Part shown: positions 25,746-33,509 of the stretch, one piece after another
How positions within the stretch are numbered: the first letter of the stretch is position 1
Layout of the letters: each line of letters begins with the position of its first letter
Assembly (NCBI RefSeq): GCF_001570605.1
Contig: NZ_BBXG01000008.1
Coordinates: forward strand, 62,001-126,000
Direction of reading: 5' to 3'
Origin: Herbidospora cretacea
Lineage (GTDB): Bacteria; Actinomycetota; Actinomycetes; Streptosporangiales; Streptosporangiaceae
Length of the DNA stretch: 64,000 nt
Notes under the pieces: model-generated
Told to the model about the DNA's origin: nothing
Seen by the model: only the letters and a program-made list of their open reading frames with translations
Database searches by the model: none
Made by a program: the position numbers and the translations under genes

Positions 25746-26929
25746 TCGCCCACCTCCGTCAACTGGGCCACCGGCACGACGGCCGTGACCACGGTGCCCG
25801 CCCCGGGGAACGACCGCACCCGCAGGTGACCGCCGACCGCGCGGGCCCGCTCCGCCATGCCGACCAGGCCGAAATGGCCCTGGGACTGCAACCGGGACAG
25901 CTCCTCCGGCATGGTGAAGCCGACCCCGTCGTCGCCGACGATCAGCTCCAGGACACCTCCGGACTGGGTCAGGCGAATGGTGACATGGGAGGCGTGGGCG
26001 TGTCTGCGGATGTTGGTGAGCGCTTCCTGGAGCAGGCGGATCATCTCGTAGCGGACCGCGACGCCCGGCTCGGCGCAGGCGACGGTGACCCGGATGGTCA
26101 GGCCGATGTCCTGCTGCCAGGAACGGCAGATCTCGTGGACGACGTCCCCGAACGAACGGTCGGGCGAGTCGCCGCGCAGCCCCTCCAGCAGTTGCCTGGC
26201 CTCCCGGGCGGCGACCTCCGCGCCTTTGGACACGGTGTCGGCGAGCTGTTCGGCGAGCGCCGGGTGGCGGCGCAGCGACGACGGGAGCGCGAGGGCGGCG
26301 AAGGACACGCCCCGCAGCGTCTTGCTGACGGAGTCGTGCAGCTCACGGGCGAGCCGGGCCCGCTCGTCGGCCGCCGCCGACCGCTGGGCGGAGGACGCCG
26401 CCTCCACGCTCAGGTCCACGTATCGGACCAGCGCCGCCGCCGCGACCGCGCCGCCCATCCCGGCCAGCACGCTGAGCATGGGGAAGGCCATCACGAACGC
26501 CGCCACGTCGGGGCTGTAGGGCGCGGCCCGCAGCGCCCAGGCGGCGGCGCCGAACCCGAAGGCGGCCTGGACGGCCCAGATCGGCAGGGCCCGCATGCCC
26601 ATCAGCGCCCCGGCCAGCGCGGCCGAACCGGCGGCGAAGCAGAAGTAGGCCATGCCGCCCCGGCTCAGCAGCAGCACCCCCGACGCGACGACCCAGTCGG
26701 CCGCGATCACCGGCAGCGCGCGGCGCACGATCGCCGGGCGGCGGGTGAGCACGGTGACCTCGGCGACCGTGGCCACCACGGTCAGCGCGACGACCGAGAG
26801 CACCCGCCAGGTGCCCGGCACCAGCAGCAGGCCCGCCCCGGCCGAGGTGAGCACGACGGCCGCCCGGCCCAGCAGGACCGTCCGGCAGATCGCGGCGGGG
26901 GCGACGAGCGGATCCACGACCTGGGCCAT
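25742..26929 (-). CDS. NarL-type sensor histidine kinase
   Basis: 395-residue membrane kinase. The N-terminal half has about six hydrophobic helices and no recognisable extracellular sensor domain. The HisKA_3 dimerisation segment ARLARELHDSVSKTLRGVSF carries the phospho-acceptor His. The ATPase domain has EALTNIRRHAHASHV (N box), VGDDGVGF (G1) and GHFGLVGMAERARAVGG. The start ATG 26929 lies one base after the stop of the upstream lectin-like gene, and the stop overlaps the response regulator. With no large extracytoplasmic loop of its own, it may sense membrane state or rely on the upstream protein. Confidence 0.92.
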   Translation of the reverse strand: MAQVVDPLVAPAAICRTVLLGRAAVVLTSAGAGLLLVPGTWRVLSVVALTVVATVAEVTVLTRRPAIVRRALPVIAADWVVASGVLLLSRGGMAYFCFAAGSAALAGALMGMRALPIWAVQAAFGFGAAAWALRAAPYSPDVAAFVMAFPMLSVLAGMGGAVAAAALVRYVDLSVEAASSAQRSAAADERARLARELHDSVSKTLRGVSFAALALPSSLRRHPALAEQLADTVSKGAEVAAREARQLLEGLRGDSPDRSFGDVVHEICRSWQQDIGLTIRVTVACAEPGVAVRYEMIRLLQEALTNIRRHAHASHVTIRLTQSGGVLELIVGDDGVGFTMPEELSRLQSQGHFGLVGMAERARAVGGHLRVRSFPGAGTVVTAVVPVAQLTEVGE

Positions 26930-26930
26930 C

Positions 26931-27809
26931 TCACCGGCCCAGGGTGATGTCGTCGAGGTAGAACTCGTAGGCCTGGGGCAGCTGGTCGGTGGCGATGGCC
27001 ATGTCGATGCGCCGCAACCGGGACGGGGAGAGCGCCCCGACGTGCACGACGAAGGTGGCCCACTTCTCCGGGGGCGCCTGGAGCGTGACCGACCGGCCGC
27101 CCGGCCGCCCGGCCGACGGGGAGGCCGACAGCCGCAGGATGGTGCCGTACTGGCGTCCGCCGAAGATCCGTAACCGGAGCCGGGTGTCCGGCCGCGTCGC
27201 GACGGCGGAGTCGGCCAGCAGGGTGATGGTGGCGGGCTGCTCGCGGCTGTGGGTGCGCTTCTGGATCCGGACCGCGGCCTCATGGCCGTCGGGGACCTTC
27301 CGGCCGGGGTCCACGTTGGTGCCGCTGCCGGTGGCCTGCCAGCCGCTGCCGAGGGCGGCGGCGTAGATCAGGCAGGCGGGCACGGCGGTGACCTCCGTGA
27401 CCGCCGAGTTCCCGGCGGCGGCACAGGACGGATGGCGAGGACGCGGCGGCTTGGGGGTGACGGTCACCCGGACGACGGTGGTGGCCCTCTCGGAGGGCTC
27501 CGCGCCGGAAGACGGAGCCGGCGTCCGGGCCGACGTCTGAGCCGGTGTCTGAGCCGGTGTCTGAGCCGGGGCCGGCGCCGAGGGCGGGGAACTCCCGGGG
27601 AGAGGGGTCGCCCGCGCGCCGGCCTCCGCGTTGAGGCCCTCCCTGGGGATCAGCAGCGGCGGGACCGCGACCGCGATGCCGATCACGGCCGCGATGACCA
27701 GGACGTACCGCGCGCGCTGGCCGAAGCGCGTGGCCGGTCGCGGATCGCGGTGCGCGATCTCGTCATGACGGCCACCCGAACCGGGGCGCGAGAAGTCGTC
27801 GCTCAGCAC
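26931..27809 (-). CDS. Membrane-anchored protein with Pro/Thr stalk and beta-sandwich (sugar-binding-like) domain
   Basis: 292-residue protein of unknown function. A short cytoplasmic segment is followed by one transmembrane helix (YVLVIAAVIGIAVAVPPLL). A Pro/Ala/Gln/Thr stalk has PAQTPAQTPAQT repeats. The C-terminal 150 residues resemble a carbohydrate-binding jelly-roll, ending in the typical EFYLDDITLGR strand. The start GTG 27809 has only a weak ribosome binding site. One base separates it from the kinase gene, so the three genes form an operon. It is a good candidate for the extracellular sensor of the kinase, but no direct evidence shows this. Confidence 0.65.
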   Translation of the reverse strand: MLSDDFSRPGSGGRHDEIAHRDPRPATRFGQRARYVLVIAAVIGIAVAVPPLLIPREGLNAEAGARATPLPGSSPPSAPAPAQTPAQTPAQTSARTPAPSSGAEPSERATTVVRVTVTPKPPRPRHPSCAAAGNSAVTEVTAVPACLIYAAALGSGWQATGSGTNVDPGRKVPDGHEAAVRIQKRTHSREQPATITLLADSAVATRPDTRLRLRIFGGRQYGTILRLSASPSAGRPGGRSVTLQAPPEKWATFVVHVGALSPSRLRRIDMAIATDQLPQAYEFYLDDITLGR

Positions 27810-27963
27810 GGGTCCGCCGTCCCGACGCCGCCACAGGTCACGTTCACGTCCTTATCTTCCGCCACGTTCGCACCACCATGTGCGGACATGTCACCCGATT
27901 CGCCAGGTGGGCGCCGCCGTCCCGGAAACTGGGCCCAGCCCCCGTGTTCCCCTGGGACTTTGG

Positions 27964-28027
27964 GCCCACGTCGAGGCCCACGTCGAGGCCCGCGCACGAG
28001 GCCCGCGCACGAGGCCCGCGCACGTGG
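27964..28027. repeat. Short tandem repeats (12- and 13-mers) before thrS terminator
   Basis: Two copies of GCCCACGTCGAG (27964-27975, 27976-27987) are followed by two of GCCCGCGCACGAG (27988-28000, 28001-28013) and a third diverged copy at 28014-28027. The array ends against the palindromic terminator. It looks like slippage-derived tandem duplication. Confidence 0.75.
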
Positions 28028-28029
28028 AA

Positions 28030-28057
28030 AAGGCCGGGCCCCCGGGGGCCCGGCCTT
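28030..28057. terminator. Perfect 28-bp palindrome, probable terminator of thrS
   Basis: The two 14-base arms AAGGCCGGGCCCCC and GGGGGCCCGGCCTT are fully complementary with no spacer. It is 17 bases past the thrS stop on the minus strand and also upstream of the lectin-like gene. Confidence 0.75.
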
Positions 28058-28073
28058 GCCGATGTGTCAGACG

Positions 28074-30050
28074 TCAGGCGAGGCGGCGCTCGACGGCGTC
28101 GACGATCTCGGCGACGGCCTGGTCGACCGGGACGCCGTTGTTCTGCTCGCCGTTGCGGTAGCGGAACGACACCGCCCCGGCGGCCACGTCGTCGTCGCCC
28201 GCGAGCAGCATGTAGGGCACCTTCGACTTCTGGGCGTTGCGGATCTTCTTCTGCATCCGGTCGGAGGAGGAGTCGACCTCGATCCGGATGCCGTGGGCCC
28301 TGAGCTTCTTCGCGACGTCCTGGAGGTAGGCCACGTGGTCGTCGGAGATCGGGATGCCGACGACCTGGACGGGGGCCAGCCACGCCGGGAACGCGCCCGC
28401 GTAGTGTTCGGTCAGCACGCCGAAGAACCGCTCGATCGAGCCGAACAGCGCCCGGTGGATCATGACGGGACGCTGACGCGAGCCGTCGGCGGCGGTGTAT
28501 TCGAGCTCGAAGCGCTCCGGCAGGTTGAAGTCGAGCTGGATGGTCGACATCTGCCAGGTGCGGCCGATGGCGTCGCGGGCCTGGACGGAGATCTTGGGGC
28601 CGTAGAAGGCCGCGCCGCCCGGGTCGAGGACCAGTTCGAGGTTCTCGCCCTCGGCGACCTCGCGCAGGACCGTCGTCGCCTCCTCCCAGGTCGCGTCGTC
28701 GCCGACGAACTTCACCGGGTCCTTGGTCGACAGTTCCAGGTAGAAGTCGTTGAGGCCGTAGTCGCGCAGCAGGTCGAGGACGAAGCGGAGCAGTGAGACG
28801 AGCTCGCCGCGCATCTGCTCGCGGGTGCAGTAGATGTGGGCGTCGTCCTGCGTCAGGCCGCGCACGCGGGTCAGGCCGTGGACCACGCCGGACTTCTCGT
28901 AGCGGTAGACCGTGCCGAACTCGAAGGTGCGCAGCGGCAGCTCGCGGTAGGAGCGGCCCCGGGCGCGGAAGATCAGGTTGTGCATCGGGCAGTTCATCGG
29001 CTTGAGGTAGTAGCGCGCGCCCTCGAGCTCCATGGGCGGGAACATGCCGTCGGCGTACCAGTCGAGGTGGCCGGAGACCTTGTAGAGGTTGTCCTTGGTG
29101 ATGTGGGGCGTGTTGACGAAGGAGTAGCCGGCCTCCTCGTGCTTCTTGCGCGAGTAGTCCTCCATCACCTTGCGGATCACGCCACCCTTGGGGTGGAAGA
29201 CCGGAAGGCCGGAGCCCAGCTCGTCGGGGAAGGAGAACAGGTCGAGCTCGGCGCCCAGCTTGCGGTGGTCGCGCTTCTCGGCCTCCTCGAGGAAGGCGAG
29301 GTATTCGTCCTGCTTCTCGCGGGACTCCCAGGCGGTGCCGTAGATGCGCTGGAGCTGCGGGTTCTTCTCGCTGCCGCGCCAGTAGGCGCCGCCGGACCGC
29401 ATCAGCTTGAAGGCGGGGATCACGCGGGTGGTGGGCAGGTGGGGACCCCGGCAGAGGTCCTTCCACTTGAGGTCGCCGCTCTTGGGGTCGTGGTTGTCGT
29501 AGATCGTCAGCTCGGCGCCGCCGACCTCGACGCTCTCGCCGCTGTCGCCCTGCACGTCAGACTGGTCGGCGCCGCCCTTGAGGCCGATCAGCTCCAGCTT
29601 GTACGGCTCCGCCGCCAGCTCCTCGCGGGCCGCGTCGTCGGAGACGGCCCGGCGGGAGAAGGTCTGCCCCTGCTTGACGATCTCGCGCATGCGCTTCTCG
29701 ATGCGCTTGAGGTCGTCGGGCGTGAACGGGGCCTTCACGTCGAAGTCGTAGTAGAAGCCGTTCTCCACGGGCGGCCCGATGCCGAGCTTGGCCTCGGGGA
29801 ACAGCTCCTGGACGGCCTGGGCCATCACGTGGGCGGCCGAGTGGCGCATGATCGCCCGGCCGTCGTCGCTGCCGATCTCCACCGGCTCGACGGCGTCGCC
29901 CTCCTCCGCCGGAGCGGCCAGGTCCTTCAACCCGGAGGGGACGCGGGCCGCGATCACGGTCCGCCCGTCGGCCTCCAGCAGCTCGCCGTACGTCGTGCCC
30001 TCCGTTACCGAACGCTCGACCCCTGCGACGGTGACGGTGATTGCGGACAC
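28074..30050 (-). CDS. thrS: Threonyl-tRNA synthetase
   Basis: 658-residue class II aminoacyl-tRNA synthetase that charges tRNA-Thr. In order: TGS domain (1-65), editing domain with [11 protein letters not shown] (the HX3H metal motif), class II motifs in the catalytic core ([23 protein letters not shown] is in the upstream part; [21 protein letters not shown] is motif 2 region; [13 protein letters not shown] is motif 3), and a C-terminal anticodon-binding domain. The start GTG 30050 follows GAGGAG. No T-box leader is visible in the 63 bases upstream. In mycobacteria the gene sits next to the HIT gene and pgsA; here those genes are far away on the same strand. Confidence 0.97.
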   Translation of the reverse strand: MSAITVTVAGVERSVTEGTTYGELLEADGRTVIAARVPSGLKDLAAPAEEGDAVEPVEIGSDDGRAIMRHSAAHVMAQAVQELFPEAKLGIGPPVENGFYYDFDVKAPFTPDDLKRIEKRMREIVKQGQTFSRRAVSDDAAREELAAEPYKLELIGLKGGADQSDVQGDSGESVEVGGAELTIYDNHDPKSGDLKWKDLCRGPHLPTTRVIPAFKLMRSGGAYWRGSEKNPQLQRIYGTAWESREKQDEYLAFLEEAEKRDHRKLGAELDLFSFPDELGSGLPVFHPKGGVIRKVMEDYSRKKHEEAGYSFVNTPHITKDNLYKVSGHLDWYADGMFPPMELEGARYYLKPMNCPMHNLIFRARGRSYRELPLRTFEFGTVYRYEKSGVVHGLTRVRGLTQDDAHIYCTREQMRGELVSLLRFVLDLLRDYGLNDFYLELSTKDPVKFVGDDATWEEATTVLREVAEGENLELVLDPGGAAFYGPKISVQARDAIGRTWQMSTIQLDFNLPERFELEYTAADGSRQRPVMIHRALFGSIERFFGVLTEHYAGAFPAWLAPVQVVGIPISDDHVAYLQDVAKKLRAHGIRIEVDSSSDRMQKKIRNAQKSKVPYMLLAGDDDVAAGAVSFRYRNGEQNNGVPVDQAVAEIVDAVERRLA

Positions 30051-30113
30051 GATGGTTCTCCTCAGACGAACGAGCGCGGATGACAGGCCGAGCCTACCGG
30101 GATTCCCGCATCC

Positions 30114-30707
30114 CTATTTCCCGCGCCGGTCCGGTGCGCCGAGGGCGATCAGCTCGGCCACGGTGCCCGCGAAGACGTCGAGGTCGAGCGGGCTGGCGGC
30201 GTACTGCTGGATGGCCCAGCCGGTCCACGGGGCCGGCACCCTCGGCTGCCCGGCCGGGCGGGCGGGGTCGGCGATCCACAGCGGGTAGCCCGACAGCCCG
30301 TCGCAGAAGCCCTCGGCCGCGAAGTGGAGGTGCGTCCACACGAAGGGGCGCAGCCCGGTCCGGCGGGTGACCTCGGCGCACCAGCGGCGGCCGAACTCGG
30401 CGACCTCGGGGGCGGGCAGCCCGTCGGTGGCCTTGAACTCCAGCGCGGCCAGGTCGCCGGGGGCGAGCCTGGCCGTGTCGAGGAAGTGCCTGGCCTGGGC
30501 GCGGGCGTCGCCCAGCGGGCGACCCACGTGGTAGGCCCCGCGGACGAAACCGGCCCGGCCCATGGCCGTCCAGTTCTCCGCGAAACGGGTGTCGGTGAGC
30601 CGGTCGCTCTCGGTGGCGCGCGCGAAGGCGAACACCGCGTCGCTCTCCGCGTGGGCCGTCCAGTCGACGGGGCCCTGCCAGTCGGACACGTCGATGCCGT
30701 GGATCAC
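30114..30707 (-). CDS. GH25-like (lysozyme-fold) protein with substituted catalytic residues
   Basis: 197-residue protein with the GH25 start GIDVSDWQG (Asp6 kept), FARATESDRLTD and YHVGRPLGDARAQARHFL. In place of the catalytic DXE pair (normally ALDVE or similar), it has ALEFK: Glu90 at the Asp position and Lys92 at the proton-donor Glu. No signal peptide is present, although GH25 enzymes normally act on peptidoglycan outside the cell or in phage lysis. The start GTG 30707 has a poor ribosome binding site. It may be inactive or a binding protein, or may have a moved active site. It lies between thrS and the glycosyltransferase, 21 bases from the latter. Confidence 0.72.
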   Translation of the reverse strand: MIHGIDVSDWQGPVDWTAHAESDAVFAFARATESDRLTDTRFAENWTAMGRAGFVRGAYHVGRPLGDARAQARHFLDTARLAPGDLAALEFKATDGLPAPEVAEFGRRWCAEVTRRTGLRPFVWTHLHFAAEGFCDGLSGYPLWIADPARPAGQPRVPAPWTGWAIQQYAASPLDLDVFAGTVAELIALGAPDRRGK

Positions 30708-30728
30708 CGATGAAGGGTAATACCGGGG

Positions 30729-31862
30729 CTAACGCCTCGCGAGCAGTTCGGTGAAGAGGGCCTCCCAGCGGGGCATGATCGAGTCGGCCGTGTAGTTCCT
30801 GGCCGTCTCCAGCGCCGCCGCTCCGAGCCGCTTGCGCAGCGCGTCGTCCTCGATCAGCCGGGTGATGCCCTCCGCCAGCGCGGTGGTGTCCTTGGGCGGC
30901 ACCAGCACGCCGTTGACGTTGTCGACGATCACGTCGCCGGGGCCGGTCGGGCAGTCGAAGCTGACCACGGCCAGGCCGTGGGCCATCGCCTCCAGCATCA
31001 CCATGGGCAGGCCCTCGAACCGGGAGCTGAGCACGTAGATCGAGGAGTCGGCGAGCTCGTCCCAGAGCTTCTCGGTGCGGCCCCGGAACTGGATCCGGTC
31101 GGTCTGGGTGACCTTGCCCCGCAGCTTGGGGAGCAGGGAGCCCTCCCCGTACACGTCGAGGGTCCAGTCGCGGTGCGGGACCTGCTCGAAGGCGGGGATG
31201 AGCAGGTCGAAGCCCTTCTGCGCCTTCAGGCGGCCCGCCGCGATGACGCGGGGGTTGACCAGGTCCGACTGGCGGCGCCCGCCGATGTGCACCGAGTTGG
31301 GCATCAGCCGGGTCTTCACCCCCGGCGCGAGCCGCTGGTATTCGTGCATGTCGGTCCGGGTCAGCACCGTGACGAGGTCGAGCCGGCCGTAGTGGCGGGC
31401 GATGTCCTGGCGGACCGGCTCCTTGTGGGTGCGCAGGTTCATGTGCTCCTGGCCGACCCGCACGACGCTCTTGCGGCCGTGCCGGGCGGCGATCAGGTTC
31501 AGCCCCGGGCGGGTGGTGACCAGGATGCCGTCGTCGAGGGCGGCGACGTACTCGGTGACCGCCTTCTCGACGTGGGCGGTGAACCAGTGGGCGGCGAACT
31601 CGCCCTCGGGCACCGCCTTGCCGCGCAGCCGCCGCATGACGCGGTCGGCGAAGGTGACCGGCTCGACGCCGCCGCGCTCGTCGACGATGGAGCTGATCTT
31701 GACGCGGGGGTCGATCTCGAACTGGGGGCGGTCACGGCGCTGGACGGTGCTGACGATCTCGACGTCGTGGCCGCGGGCTGCCATGGCGTTGGCCTGGGTA
31801 ATGACGGTCCGAATTGTTCCACCCATGCCGAACGCGTGGAGGAGCATATAGCGGATCTTCAC
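30729..31862 (-). CDS. GT4-family glycosyltransferase
   Basis: 377-residue GT-B glycosyltransferase. The N-terminal acceptor domain starts MKIRYMLLHAFGMGGTIRTV. The C-terminal donor domain has VIAAGRLKAQKGFDLLIPAF, the EX7E-type region SSRFEGLPMVMLEAMAHGLAVV and PTGPGDVIVDNVNGVLVPP. No membrane segments are present, so it acts on the cytoplasmic side. The start GTG 31862 overlaps the sulfotransferase stop as GTGA. Coupling with a sulfotransferase suggests that they build one sulfated glycan or glycolipid, but donor and acceptor are unknown. Confidence 0.88.
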   Translation of the reverse strand: MKIRYMLLHAFGMGGTIRTVITQANAMAARGHDVEIVSTVQRRDRPQFEIDPRVKISSIVDERGGVEPVTFADRVMRRLRGKAVPEGEFAAHWFTAHVEKAVTEYVAALDDGILVTTRPGLNLIAARHGRKSVVRVGQEHMNLRTHKEPVRQDIARHYGRLDLVTVLTRTDMHEYQRLAPGVKTRLMPNSVHIGGRRQSDLVNPRVIAAGRLKAQKGFDLLIPAFEQVPHRDWTLDVYGEGSLLPKLRGKVTQTDRIQFRGRTEKLWDELADSSIYVLSSRFEGLPMVMLEAMAHGLAVVSFDCPTGPGDVIVDNVNGVLVPPKDTTALAEGITRLIEDDALRKRLGAAALETARNYTADSIMPRWEALFTELLARR

Positions 31863-32758
31863 TTGGACAGGTACCCCCAGCTAACGCTCATCGGGCGGAG
31901 CAGGTCGGGAATCTCGGACTCGTCGGGCAGCTCACGCCCCTTCTGGACCTCACCGGAGCGGATCTTGTCCTTCCAGTCGCCCAGGCCCTTCTGCACCACC
32001 GTCTGCGAGGAGCCGTAGCGCAGCATGGCGGGCTCGAACGGGATGGCGAGGAACTCGCAGATCTTGCGGACCTGGCCCTCGGGGTCGTCGGTGAGCTCCT
32101 CGTAGTGGACCGTGTGACCTTCCAGCCCCTTGCGGGCACGCTCCACGGCCTTCATGTAGCGCAGCGCGTCGGCCGCCGCCGCCTCGAAGTCGCGCTTCTC
32201 CGGGTCGGCCTCGTGCCAGGAGCGGGCGATCGAGACGGGGTGGCGCAGCAGGAACACGAACCGGGCGTCGGGCCAGGCGGTCGCCAAGCGCTCGAAGGCG
32301 AAGGCGTTGGCCGGGGTCTTGTCGACGATGTGGCTCTTGCCGCTGCGCAGCAGCTCGCGGTGGAGCACCCGGTCCCACAGCAGGTGCTCCAGGTCGGCCT
32401 GGTTGTGGCCGAGGGCGTGCATCGCCCGTTCGGCCAGCCCGGTGCCGAATCCGACGGTGAGGCGGCGTACGTGCAGCTCGTGGGGGGCGTGCAGCAGCGA
32501 GTGGGCGTTGAGGATCGAGCGCAGCAGAGTGGAGCCCGACCGAACCGGCGACATCACGAAGATCGGAGCGCGCAGCAGCCGGTCGGTCCGGACGTCGGCC
32601 GGCGGCCGGACCTCCGAGGCGGGCGCGGAGGCGGGCTTGGCCGCCTTCGTCGCCTTCCCGGCCTTGGTGGCGCTCATCGACGGTGTCTCACCCATCTTGG
32701 TCAGATGGAACCCGGTGAACTCGCCCAGTGCAACGTTCACCCGTTGTTTCCAGTTCAT
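31859..32758 (-). CDS. PAPS-dependent sulfotransferase
   Basis: 299-residue sulfotransferase. The 5'-phosphosulfate loop is SPVRSGSTLLRSILNAH and the 3'-phosphate site is RFVFLLRHPVSIARS, both standard for PAPS enzymes; IVDKTPANAFAFE and YEELTDDPEGQVRKICEFL also match the family. A Lys/Ala-rich linker (about 29-50) precedes the catalytic domain. The start is ATG 32758, and translation is coupled to the downstream glycosyltransferase. The target is likely a carbohydrate or lipid of the cell envelope, inferred from the neighbour. No PAPS synthesis genes are visible in the window. Confidence 0.86.
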   Translation of the reverse strand: MNWKQRVNVALGEFTGFHLTKMGETPSMSATKAGKATKAAKPASAPASEVRPPADVRTDRLLRAPIFVMSPVRSGSTLLRSILNAHSLLHAPHELHVRRLTVGFGTGLAERAMHALGHNQADLEHLLWDRVLHRELLRSGKSHIVDKTPANAFAFERLATAWPDARFVFLLRHPVSIARSWHEADPEKRDFEAAAADALRYMKAVERARKGLEGHTVHYEELTDDPEGQVRKICEFLAIPFEPAMLRYGSSQTVVQKGLGDWKDKIRSGEVQKGRELPDESEIPDLLRPMSVSWGYLSK

Positions 32759-32816
32759 GGGTGGACCTTACGGACTTTTGCTGAGAATTGCCTGGACACC
32801 CCTTGAACTTGGCACT

Positions 32817-33509
32817 TCAGTGACGGTGCGTGTGATCCGGATGGCTGATGTCGCCGGGGTGCTCGTAACCGGGCGTTAACACGGCGGCCGCGCACCGGGC
32901 GTCCGCCCAGAGCGCGAACCGCCGCCGCCGGGCGGCGTCCAGGAGCAGCGCCCGGATCCGCGGCGCCGCCTCGGCGAGGGTCAGATCCCGGCGCGTGTAC
33001 GCCCCCACGACGAACTCCCCCACCCGCGCCCCCTCCGGGGCGGTGAAGACGGCCTCCGGCACCATCTCGGCGGCCGTCACCGCGTAGGTGATCGCCCGGT
33101 GGGTGACCAGCCGGGCCGGTCCCGGCCGGTAGCGGTCGGGGTTGGCGGCGTAGTAGCGGCCCACCGCCTCGTCGGGGACGGTGACGTCGGCGGTGAGGTC
33201 GCGGTAGACGGCCTGGGCGAGCGGGTCGCCCGCCAGCACGGCCGCCATGACGCTGCCCAGCTCCAGCCGGGCGGTGGCCGACAGCTCCATCGGCGGCCCG
33301 CCGGGGCGCAGCCCCCGCCGGCGGGCCTCGGCGGCGACCACGCGTTCGGCCACCAGGAGCTGGACGACCCAGCGGCGCAGCTGGCGGCCCTCGGTGGTGC
33401 CGTCGGCCGGAAGCAGGTCACCGCGGGGACCGCGGCGCAGTGCGGCCATCCGCGCGGTGACCTGCTCCAGCGTGACAGGGGTGCCCTCCACGAGGGCGGC
33501 GATCACCAT
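32817..33509 (-). CDS. Peptidyl-prolyl isomerase/SurA-like small protein, mannosidase partner
   Basis: 230-residue protein I do not firmly recognise. It resembles truncated SurA/PpiC-type chaperone proteins: an N-terminal helical part (VEGTPVTLEQVTARMAAL, RRWVVQLLVAERVVAAEARRRGL), then VTVPDEAVGRYYAANPDRYR, the phrase typical of the parvulin linker, and a short C-terminal domain rich in His at the end (HPGDISHPDHTHRH). No signal peptide is present. The ATG 33509 start lies seven bases inside the mannosidase gene, so it is co-translated as the last gene of the mannoside operon. The His-rich tail could bind metal. Confidence 0.55.
   Translation of the reverse strand: MVIAALVEGTPVTLEQVTARMAALRRGPRGDLLPADGTTEGRQLRRWVVQLLVAERVVAAEARRRGLRPGGPPMELSATARLELGSVMAAVLAGDPLAQAVYRDLTADVTVPDEAVGRYYAANPDRYRPGPARLVTHRAITYAVTAAEMVPEAVFTAPEGARVGEFVVGAYTRRDLTLAEAAPRIRALLLDAARRRRFALWADARCAAAVLTPGYEHPGDISHPDHTHRH

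Noticed and set aside
27964-28027. CRISPR array
   Set aside because: The repeats are 12-13 bases, directly adjacent, with no unique spacers and no cas genes.
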